64,000 nucleotides of DNA from Takakia lepidozioides (taxonomy: Eukaryota > Streptophyta > Takakiopsida > Takakiales > Takakiaceae). Every line of letters starts with the position of its first letter. Position 1 is the stretch's first letter. Positions 11,588 to 21,375 of this stretch are shown piece after piece. A program made the position numbers and the translations under genes. Location: contig CM060734.1 of the NCBI GenBank assembly GCA_030704615.1, positions 48,996,042-49,060,041 of the forward strand, given 5' to 3'. Under the pieces are notes generated by a model. It saw only the letters and a program-made list of their open reading frames with translations. It was not told where the DNA came from and searched no databases.

Positions 11588-11657
11588 AGAGAGAAAGAAG
11601 ACGCCGGCCATAGCGAGCGTAACTAAGAGCCACTTCACCTTGCGGTTCTGCCCCCTT
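11588..11657 (-). mobile_element. Very short SINE-like element, copy B, with perfect 10-bp target duplication
   Basis: On the minus strand this 70-bp insert reads GGGGGCAGAACCGCAAGGTG, then AAGTGGCTCTTAGTTACGC, then GCTATGGCCGGCGTC and a CT-rich tail. Perfect direct repeats GAAACTAAAC flank it (11578-11587 and 11658-11667). It aligns with copy A along nearly its full length. Direct duplications without inverted termini point to retroposition. The length is far below that of ordinary plant SINEs. Confidence 0.65.
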
Positions 11658-11667
11658 GAAACTAAAC

Positions 11668-13121
11668 ACTTGTTATATTGGCGTATGCGTATGGAATTCC
11701 TCAAGTACATGATACAGTTTAAAAAGCCATTACTTTGCATCAAATCGTTCATGTAACAATTCTTGACCCTTCGAGATCTGTTTCCATAGTATGTGCAACA
11801 CATCACTCAATTTTAAAGTTTACCTTAAATTTGAAAAATCCATTATTAATGGTGTCATGTCATATGGATATAATATGTAATTTCTATCAAAGGTTGTTTC
11901 CATAGTTCCATAGTTTTATGTAGCACTCACATGAAAGTAATCTTGGAAAAAAACCTTTTACTTGTGTATTACATATCTTGAATTAATTAATATATTTAGG
12001 ATTCAACTAACGTTAATTTGGTGCTATCTTGAAGCGTAGAATTACATCCTTTAATAGAGAAAATAATAATAAATAAAATAATAAAAGTAGTAAAAGATAA
12101 CTAGGCTTCCCAATTACGACTATTGAATTAATCTACCAAAAATTCAAATGACAGAACTTAGTAATAGGTTTCATGTCAAAAACAAATCTCATAGTGAAGT
12201 ATCTCTAGACTGTTCATATACAATTCAATAAAAATCTAAGTTTAGTATATTGAGAATTTTTTAACATAGTAAAAAAATAGCATAACTCTCACTGATAGTC
12301 AACAAGGTCTTTAGGGCGAAACGGGGGTGTGTGAAAACAATGGTAGAAGAAACAAGGTGTTAAGCATTGAGCAGGTAGTGTGCGGGCACCCGGAAGGCAA
12401 GAAGACGACTAAGTATGAAGACCCACCATAGTGGAATTCTAGGTCAGAAGGATGAACGCAAGGAAATGAATGATTTCATTCAAGATATCAGCGATGAATG
12501 AAAACGAAGGATGGTAATAGTAGAAATCCTCCACGGCTTTACCTGTAATATATCGAGCTGACAGTTGAGTAGCTACTACTAGACCCGTGTAAAATATCTG
12601 GACACTATGATATTCTTTGTACTTCTCTTTTATTCCTCAAAGAATATCAATTGAATCTTTCACGGTAGGCTCTGCTACCATTACTTGCACTATGAAAAAT
12701 CTTAAGCACAAAGACCAGTTGACACCATTCACCATTCGCTAAATCAATTATCAGAGAAGAACCAGGGAACTACCATGGCATCACGCACCTCAATGTTGAT
12801 CCACATATCTACCAGTTTACCACCAACAATCAACGGCAATATCACAACCAGATTCGAGTACTAGTATCATCAAGGGTCTCTATGAGCAAATTTGTTGCAG
12901 CCAGTTATTCTTTTGTTTTTCACTCATGTCTGATCGTAATATCTGCACATCAACTTCTGATACATTTAATTGTTTCAGTTCCTTTGTGTGGATCAAATTA
13001 GGACCCACACGCCAAAGTGTGGAGAGATGGTCTATGGCTCCGCTTCTAAGAAAAAAAGAATCTAGGTTGAGAACAGAACCTTGCTAGCCAAATGCTACAA
13101 ATGAAGGATTTAGGTACTACT
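11668..13121. other. AT-rich gene-free stretch
   Basis: Long AT-rich sequence with stops in all frames. I see no gene, RNA or defined repeat. Confidence 0.4.
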
Positions 13122-13780
13122 TGTTGACAAAGGCTACATCTCTCTCAATATATTTCATGTACTCATCTATTGTTGTGGCCCCAATGCAACAAAGCTGGCC
13201 CTGATCGAGCATGGGCTTCATATGATTTGCTGCATCCGTTGGACCTTCTGTGCGCCCTGCCATTAGAACACTGATATTAACAAGTGAAAGATATAAATAA
13301 AAAGATATGATCTAGGACCTCCAGCTGATTTTTTTTCCATGACATGAACATCCAAGGTAGACACATGAGGATGAGAGGATCATAGAGATGATTTGTTACC
13401 CAAGGAGCATCACGGTTTTAGGGGCAGGTTGGCAATCACCACACACCCCAAGGTTCTTGATGGTATGGATACGCATCCCATCCCAGGCGGTGTGTGGGGA
13501 TCGCCAACTTCCCCGAAAACTGCGATGCCTCGGGCTATTTGTAATTGTCAAAGCAATGGCCAGCTTCTGAATCCCCCCCCCAAGTACAAGGTGAATCTCA
13601 TCAATGAAGAGGATGACCTTGTCCTGGGTATCCTGGACCTCCTTCAGTACAGACTTGAGCCATTTTTCAAAATTTGTGCTTGCCAACCACCATCAATGCT
13701 CCAATATTGAGAACCACCACTCGTACATCGAGCAAGTTCCTGCAAAGCTGAAGCAAATTTTGAATCTTGGACGTCCGCGG
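13122..13780 (-). pseudogene. ClpB/HSP101 AAA+ disaggregase pseudogene fragment
   Basis: ClpB/HSP101 is a hexameric AAA+ disaggregase that works with HSP70. On the minus strand, about 13780-13690 gives GALMVVGKHK. After a frameshift, 13686-13570 gives NFEKWLKSVLKEVQDTQDK followed by VILFIDEIHLVLG (the Walker B block of the first AAA+ domain). Then 13260-13122 gives [40 protein letters not shown] and DVAF. These three blocks lie in the same order as in NBD1 of plant ClpB and would be contiguous in the intact protein. The copy lacks the Walker A exon and everything after NBD1, and it has a frameshift, so it is a broken fragment. The ~300 bp between blocks two and three is unlike ClpB (see 13396-13500). 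Confidence 0.75.
13396..13500 (-). pseudogene. Possible PPR-DYW C-terminal fragment inside the ClpB pseudogene
   Basis: Between the two NBD1 blocks of the ClpB pseudogene, the minus strand encodes MRIHTIKNLGVCGDCQPAPK. This matches the conserved run at the start of the DYW domain of pentatricopeptide RNA-editing factors (the I-K-N-L-R-V-C-G-D-C-H pattern; here R is G and the last H is Q). Only about 25-30 residues are visible, so chance resemblance remains possible. If real, it is a fragment inserted in or copied into the intron. Confidence 0.4.
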
Positions 13781-13789
13781 CATACCATT

Positions 13790-16004
13790 GACATCTCATA
13801 GATAGGTAATTTTTCTTAACAAAATATTTGTTTCCTATCCTAACCAAGGAATGTAAGTCTAGCCAAATAATGCAGAGGCAGCTTTCTGTGAATTTGCTCG
13901 TGTTTATTATTGGGTTGCACTGAATGTTCTTTCATGCTGAAAAGTATATGATGTGACAATATATGTAGAGGCGCTATAGAGATGATGAACCGATGATATC
14001 ATTTGGCTGTCCCCACAAAATCTCTTCCAAATGCCGAAAAGTTAAGAAAATTCTTGTCAACTGCCACATCTGCGAAGCCATCATCAGTAGACTCTACGAC
14101 ACCATATTCGTTCAGAATCACATTAAGCTCAATAAACAGTTTTCCGACCAATTGAGTCTTTTTTTTATTCAAGAAACTCAAAAGTAAACAATGACTGCTG
14201 ACAAAGATGTACTTACTACTCTGTTGCCTCTCAGTTTGAGAATCATCCAAATCAAATTCTTTCCAAGGCTTTCGTGGTTGGTAGATTTTGAGAGGTCCAC
14301 TCAAACAAGGCTGATAAGGCTCAGATTTCACATGTCCGTCCGCCTCAATTCCTACCCACTCTGATATTATACTAAATATCAAAGATTCAAAGAATAAGAA
14401 TTCAAAGATAAAGCTTGTATAAAGTATTGGACATGCAAAGGTTACATTTCTTTTGTAATTGTTAATTCCAAGCTATCAATATCACAACAATTTAGAATTA
14501 TAAGCAATACCCAGTTCTTTTGGATGGCAATTTGAGATCATTAAGGTAATTCTATTAACTTATCAAAGGAACAACACTGGCAATGCACGAAACAATATGA
14601 ACATCATATATTATGAATAATATAATATTCTCCAAAGACATTATCAAAATTGAACCAACCTCCAACTTTTATAACCTTAGAAACACGTGATCTTGTCGCA
14701 TTATATCTGATGTAGTTGAGGACAGCCCACCACGAGGCTTATGGGCTGTGTCTAGCCAAATCAGTATTTCAAGTGGTAAGCCGTTGATTTGTCCTCGTGT
14801 TTCTCTCCTTACAATAGCTCCAGCCTATAAAAATTGAGCTTAGAATTGATATAGGCAAATTGGATTGAGTCAATAGAATGACATGGATGTGTGGCAAGGG
14901 GGTCTGATGTAGGTGAGAGAATGGAATCTTATACAGCATGCTGTCAACTCAACACTCTTAGCATTACTCTACAGTGATTACGTCGTGACTGCCGAAATCC
15001 CCATTTTGAGTTGCCCTGCTTTGAACTTTACAGCTCAACGATTGCACGCATTTTCAGATCTTCAAGTTTGTCTCTCCAGACCCCCTTCTAGCATGTTGTT
15101 ATCTCCCCAAACCCCATCTCTCTTGGTTCCATCTCCCAATCGGGCCAGAACTTTAGGCTCCTCCTCAAGATATTTTCTCTTTCCATCCCCCCTTTCTTTG
15201 CTGCTATCTCCCTTCGTACGCATACCTTGGCGTATCATGCCCCAAAGTTCATTACTTCTCGTGTGGGATTATCCTCTTTGATTCCGGACTGTAAACTTGT
15301 AAACATGTAAACATGTAGCAATTTCTTGATTGGGTGTTGCCAAAACGTCGTTTCCAACCCCCCTCAGCTCCAAATCCGCGCACATCGCAAAGTCGTCGCA
15401 GAAAATCGTCGCAGATTTGCGACGGCTTGGGATCATAAAGGCACAACCTCGAGCTTGACGATCTTGTGACGTTTTTTCGTCGCTGTCTATTGTTTTGCTG
15501 TGACAATTGTATTGAGACGCAATATCGTTGCAGAATGGTAGTAGCAGCAAAAAATAATTAATTAATTAATTTAAAAAAAAATAGACAAGTGACAAATTTT
15601 TACTAATCTCGAGACTGACACGTGACATCTTCTAGCCCTTTCTATGCTGACGTCATTTATCATATGACAACTAACTATTTTTTTTGTTTTTTTGTGGGAG
15701 GATTGAATCACCTACAACACAACTCACCATAAGCCAACGATGTTTGGCCATTTAAGAAATAAACCTAGGAACGACATTATTTTAGTCACCTCAAAGTTCA
15801 TTTGTAATTGTTACAAATATGGTGAAATGTTAAAAGCCTCTTGACAATTTTTCATATATATATATATATATATATATAACACCAACCGAAGCTAACATAA
15901 ATAAGAGTCTATTTTAAGAATATGTTGAACAAAGATAGTGACATGTCACCTGTGCCTTATTTTGCTCTATTTATTGGCTTATCTTTATTCTAAACAGGAG
16001 CCTA
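13790..16004. other. AT-rich gene-free stretch
   Basis: No supportable gene. A minus-strand frame at 13999-14382 (127 codons) has no motif I recognise. Around 15380-15500 short runs of GTCGTCGCAG and TTTGCGAC recur, and a related TTTGCGAC..CGTCG stretch occurs near 9670; I cannot define an element from these. A (TA)n microsatellite sits at about 15856-15878. Confidence 0.4.
15856..15878. repeat. (AT)n microsatellite
   Basis: About 11 uninterrupted TA units in AT-rich sequence. Confidence 0.9.
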
Positions 16005-16260
16005 CGCATCAGTGTCAAAAATCGCTAAGCCCATGTTGTGCCTTCCTTAGATGTCACCTCCTCTCCTTTCCATGATGTGCCTTCTCAGGTAAGATCTCCC
16101 TTAGGTAACATCTGCATTATTGAACAACTTATGAAAAATAAATGAATTTTCAAGTTCATTATGGATGGAAGTAGATTTTAATATTCACAAGGAGGAGCCA
16201 ATGGTGGTTTGTTGGCTCCTCACTAAAGAGGGAACACACATCAGTGTCAATAAATGGCAA
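16005..16260 (+). repeat. Dispersed repeat family 'TGATGTGCCTTCTCA', copy 1
   Basis: This stretch shares several blocks in the same order with 51285-51560: (C/A)TATC(A/G)AAAATC(A/G)CTAA, CCATGATGTGCCTTCTCA, TAGGTAACATCTGCATTATT, GAACAACTTA and an AGGAGCCA(A/T) box. The two copies sit 35 kb apart in the same orientation. I see no coding motif. Confidence 0.6.
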
Positions 16261-17834
16261 ATCGCTGTTATAACTTCCCCATACAAAACCTACACTGAAT
16301 GTACCTCTCTTGGTAAAGCCTTTATCAAATTTCTTAAATTATTTATATTGTATGTATTTTCATCACAATCATATTTAAGCGTTAAGTTCAAAAGCTTATA
16401 TCCTCTCATTCTCTCTGGAGTTGGTTACCTCCAACATTTTTAGCTGATAATGTTTTGTTGTTCTTTTGGGAAGTCAACCCCAAGATAGGTTTCTTTGCTC
16501 ATCAAAACACAAATATGGGCAAGTGCATTAGTATCCACAATTTTTCCACTTTCCATAACCTCAAGTTTTTTTCAGATCTCAGGCCCTTGAGATCCCTTCA
16601 GATCCATCAAGTTACTTGTAATTTCTCTTGTTCTATCTACTAAGATTAAGAATCCAAAGTTATCACCTTGGAACTGCAAAACATATTATGGAAACCGGAT
16701 ATTGTCAATATGATTGTATCGGCAGACATTGTTTTTGTCTTGTCAAGCAAATGTTCCAGAGTCCATTAAGCATTTGCTTCAATTATGATTGCAATTCATT
16801 TCATATGGGATAAGGTATGCCTTTTTTATGTCGCCTGGAAGGTGGTATGCACTACTAGCGTGGAGTTGCATCTGCTTGATGCACCTGGAGTTCTTGTCTT
16901 GTCTGGATTTGTCCCAAAAAATTTAGCTCTCTAGCACTTATCGAAAAGTAGTTGTAAACGTGCCTAATCCCATATAAGATCCATAGACCATGGCTAAGGC
17001 TGCTTTGCAATTTTTTTATAAAATTTATTTGCTTGTTAAATGAGATAAAATGAGGGATGTGTGCTTTGCATCTATTTAGATTAGATGTTTTGAAAACAGA
17101 CAATCAATTTTTCTTCATGATTTCAACTCCTCGTGGGACTGGTGCAACATCCTCTGCATCTAACATTCTGATTCACACTCACTATGGTCCTCCAACTTTC
17201 TCAACTGCTAGCTAGAGGCTCTCCTAATCTGTGGAATTCTTCTGCACATCCTGACAACAAAATAAACTGGATGCTTAGGCATCACAGAAATAGGAACTCA
17301 AAATTGAAAATGCATTAGAATTTTGAGCCCTTTGTAGGAAACGCTCGATGGCTTTCACCTAATCCACTACAACCAATTATTGAGTTATATTTTTGTCATC
17401 AACCTCTTTTTAATTCGGTTCCCGTGTTTTTTCCCTTAGTGGTTTTCAAAACAAAAGATACAAAACAGAAACAAGTTTTATATTTATTTCTATCCAACAA
17501 TAGTATTATAATTTTTTAGTATAGATATTTTACAAAATAATTCTTTGTCAAGAAAATAATTGTAAGTATTTATGAATTCCTTTCATATGCAAACTACATC
17601 TCAAAATTATAAGCACCACAATTTATGGCTCTCAATTAGATCACGTTTAGACCAATTTGCTTCACCAATATTACTTATCAAACAAAAGCATATTGGACAT
17701 ATTTGGTATTGGACATACTTGTTTTTAAATTTTTTATTTATAATTTTAATAAAGCTCTCAAATGGCTTCCTCCCCTTTCTTTAAAAGAAAAAGAAAAAAA
17801 TCCTAATTATATTCTTTGCTACCAACATATGTCA
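16261..17834. other. AT-rich gene-free stretch
   Basis: Short open frames only, none with recognisable motifs. The minus strand of about 16500-16800 has broken protein-like text but no domain I can name, so I leave it unassigned. Confidence 0.35.
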
Positions 17835-18238
17835 GAGCATCCCCACTCTACGCCTATATGGACCCTTGCACCCGTACTGCTCGTATACGGGTCAGATTTG
17901 CCTCCAAACGTACCACACCCTTGCCCTGCTACCATATATGCCCTTAAGGGCGGACAATGAACCGCCTCTCTTTCACTGAATCCATGCACGATATTTAACG
18001 TCTTGAACCCGTCCCACAACCCAGTCGTCCCGATCAAGGATATGTCATAGCGTGCTGGCGCGTGTGAGAAGCGTATGAGAATGTCCCTGGGAAGTCTGGC
18101 ACGGCGGGGACATTGGATACAGGGGCGTAACGAGGAGCAAGGGTGTGGCTATGAGCAGCCGACCCCTTCAGAGTCCTGAACCAGCCTCTTCAAAACGGGC
18201 GTAGAGGGGCCATTTCAGTGAGAAGGGTGGGGATGCTC
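17835..18238. mobile_element. Non-autonomous DNA transposon, PIF/Harbinger-like termini
   Basis: This 404-bp GC-rich block in AT-rich DNA begins GAGCATCCCCACTCTACGCC and ends with the inverse of GAGCATCCCCACCCTT. The first 12 bases of both ends agree. The flanks are TCA on the left and TTA on the right, compatible with a decayed 3-bp TNA duplication as in PIF/Harbinger elements. The interior has no transposase frame. It is assigned by its termini only; a Harbinger-like element with a clean TAA duplication lies at 40570-40932. Confidence 0.6.
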
Positions 18239-18344
18239 TTAGGAGGAGCCATTATGTGACGAACCTCTTGTTATAGTAGTAATAATAAAAATAATAAAAA
18301 TAATATATTTATAAGGCGTGTTTAGAAAATACGCCTCCCCAAGG

Positions 18345-18460
18345 AAACGTAATTTATGGCCTGGTCTCTTGACACGAAGGGCTACTGCCTTCCAATGGGA
18401 GGGTGGACAACTCTGTGACACCAATCGATGCATTGAACCCACAACCACTTCCAAGGTGAG
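18345..18460 (-). mobile_element. tRNA-derived SINE family, reverse-oriented copy
   Basis: Read in reverse, this matches the body of the SINE at 18559-18760. The plus-strand text ACGAAGGGCTACTGCCTTCC, AGGGTGGACA and GAACCCACAACCAC corresponds to the complement of the B-box, the GTGTCCACCTT box and the GAAGGCAGTAGCCCTTC box. The tRNA-like head is incomplete. It lies 100 bp from the forward copy, so the two form an inverted pair. Confidence 0.65.
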
Positions 18461-18558
18461 TGTTTCGTATACTTTACATTATCTGTTAAAAAATATTCTA
18501 CTCCTTCTCCTAATCAGTTTGTGTTTTATTTCATCTTTTCTATCTAGAACAATTAATA

Positions 18559-18760
18559 TGTAGCCCAATGGTAAGGGCATATACCCTCTTACGAGTGGTT
18601 GTGGGTTCAAACCACCTTGTTGGTTGTTACAAAGGTGTCCACCTTCCTACCTGAAGGCAGTAGCCCTTCTGGGTCAAGTGACACCATAAGTGATATGTGT
18701 GACGTAGTAAAGGTGGAATCATTATGTTATTCCATCGTCATCGTTTCATAACATTGTCAT
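18559..18760 (+). mobile_element. tRNA-derived SINE
   Basis: The head TAGCCCAATGGTAAGGGC resembles a pol III A box. About 30 bases on, TGGGTTCAAACCACC is a close match to the B box. The body contains GTGTCCACCTTCC, GAAGGCAGTAGCCCTTCTGG and GTCAAGTGACACC. Related bodies occur at 18345-18460 (reverse), 10765-10835 (reverse) and 27285-27360 (forward, diverged). An internal promoter plus dispersed copies defines a SINE. I could not see a clear target duplication. Confidence 0.7.
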
Positions 18761-21375
18761 ACTTTGTGGTTTGACGGGTTGGGCACCCTTCCTTATCTGG
18801 ATTTGGTCGACAGTTGCGTAGACCCCTTCCACAACCCCTATCTCCCAGGTGAGGTTGCAATTACCATAATTGCTTCATCTTTGTCTAGTGGTTCGCTTGC
18901 TTTGGCAACGCGTCCACCTTTCATCTTTTCTATCCAAGTTATTTCATCCATCCTGGTCACTCATAAATACAACATGTGGGTACTTTGCTTCTTGGTTTCA
19001 TGTTGTCTCTGAATGAATGAAATGAAATGAAAAGGAAGGTTGATAAGATATTGCCCTAATTTCTCAAACATTGGTATTAATTTTTCTTAATAAACAGGGG
19101 ACAGACACTGAGGCCCTGCCAGTTGAAACTCTATTTGGAATCTTAAACTCTGTCTTTTATTCTTGAGTGCCAAAACTTGGTTTAATGGTATGATACTTAT
19201 GTGTAAAAGCCATTTCAGAAAACAACATCAGTAATGTGAATGTAGTTGAAGAGAAAATCTTGGGTGAATAATAACAGTGATGAAGGAAGGGAGGTTTGAT
19301 GCGGTGTGGTCAGAGATGAGCAGGACCAAGACAGTCTCGCAAGTTTGGGATTGGCAGCAAAAGCCTCTGACAATCTTGTTGGTGTTCAACTGAATGATGC
19401 AGTCTGTACGTGTGTCAGAGCGATCGAGCAGCTGCGTGAAAGTACTTGACTGCGAGACGTGAGAACATGTCGTGCATGCACTTGTGATCTCTGGGCAGAG
19501 AGTGAGAGCAGCGTCGTAAGTACAACATGAGCGAGATGATGAAGGAGATCAGGCTTTCTGGCGGATGTCCAAAGTACACAAACGCTGTAATGATGGTGTA
19601 CATTCAACACCCACGGTGCGCAGTGATGTTAGAAAAGCGCTCCGTAAGTGCAAAGATCTAGAAAGATTTCCAGCTGGGGCTTTGGAGCTTTCAACTGTGT
19701 GTGGCCTGCAAGCCCCCATCCTCGACTCTTTGTACTCTCGCCAGCGCACATGTCGATACAAAATCTCTGGCGTCTACGGTTTCGTTATGGGTCTGACCCG
19801 AGTGTGGTCTATTGGAGAGGGGATAGCTGACAAATGCGGCAGGAATTTCGATCTTCACCGGATGAGAGCTTTCAATTGCTAGGCAAGGTGCTGTCCAGGC
19901 AGGAGCAAGGGAAGGGATGCATTTGCTTCATACTTCGCTTCTAAAACCAAACCTAACCCACCTCTTGGTAGAACTATCCCTACTCTACCGGAGCTTGGTT
20001 TGGAGGCAGTCGACCCTCAACTTTGCATTTCCCTTCAGGTGGTTGGATTCTTCTTTCAGGGCTTGCCATACTCAGTATCAGCAAGTCTATTTGGTCACAG
20101 CCATGTGACAGGATATATAGGTGACAATGCCATTGAATTCTTCTAAAATTTTCTTGAGCAGACCAAATGCATGTGTGCAAGTGAGAGAGGAAAAGTGAAT
20201 CATAGATCAGTGCAAAGCAGTATCTCACTGGAAATTGGGCTGGAAATTCTTCTGATCTAGCCTCCTTATGAAATCTCTGCATGTTCATTTAATCTCAAGA
20301 GAATGAGAAAGACAAGAACAGAGGAAGACTGCCTAGCTCAGGCAGGAAGGCAGGTTAATAAAATGTTTGAGAGTCCAATGTTTGTTAACCACTGCTACCT
20401 ATACACAACAGCTGCACCTAGTGAACATACAGTGGCACCACACTTAAGTGCCGCACTACTGCACCCCACTGCTGTTCTTGGACCTGGCTCCTGCACATCC
20501 CAATCAACCCATCATCAACAATAGAATCACACCACAATGTCCCACCAACCTGCTATGCATGACCTACCCCAACTAAAAATGAGAAGGGAGAATTAGGAAA
20601 AGACAGCACTACAATATACTCGGGTCACACTTTACTACAAAGATGTTTCACCGTATTGGAGAACTTTGATGATAAGTAAAGCTTCCACTGTATGCATGAT
20701 CTCCCCAATTGAATGCAGAGAATGAAAGAGAAATTAAGGACAAGTCACAGTGCTATGATCCTGGATACACTTGAGGAAAGAGACCAAGAAGTTTCTTACC
20801 ATATTTGAAAGAGAAGTACAGGTCCAGCTTCCATTACAATGGTGATGGCTAATGTCACCAACTTAGAAGTGTATCTGCAATCCACAGGCATACAACAGAG
20901 ACCCACTTTCAGTCGGAATGCTTCTCTGGTAGCAATCATGCATTCAGCACGCAGCAACTGGTGGGAAACAGCCATGTATCCTATGCTACAGGCTCCAAAG
21001 AACCCCTGAAGGATGGGGAATTTAGAGGCAAGCTCAACTATGAGAATGATGCAACTTCTCTGCGGATACTCCTGATATACAGGGAGAAGAATACTCTGCA
21101 GGATCTGAAGAGAAACCCTCGGTTCACTAGCTCAAAAATATGAAACCGGCAAGTCCAGAACCTCTACAAATGGCCAAATGTAGCCCCTGCTCCACATGAT
21201 GGGCACTCACAAGCATGACGTGCCCGTATAGTGGGGCAAATCTGTGCACAGGGAGATGTCCATATCCGTGAGACATGCTACAACATTCACCTGAGGCACT
21301 TCCGACTGACCCTAGTTTCACAAACTAAACAATACAATGAAGCATACCTGACTAACAAAACACAGTCTGCAAAAA
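18761..21375. other. Gene-free stretch (includes bHLH 3' flank)
   Basis: The GAACAGGGGACAG-type box occurs near 19092 (see 36452). Around 19386-19882 overlapping open frames exist on both strands, but none shows a motif I can name. About 20.6-21.37 kb is the 3' flank and probable 3' UTR region of the minus-strand bHLH gene. Confidence 0.35.

Noticed and set aside
18559-18625. tRNA gene
   Set aside because: A and B boxes are present but the cloverleaf cannot be folded and the sequence continues into a repeated body, so it is a SINE head.
19386-19882. Overlapping ORFs on both strands considered as a cyclin-like gene
   Set aside because: The resemblance was vague, the key cyclin-box residues are absent and no splice-consistent model was found.
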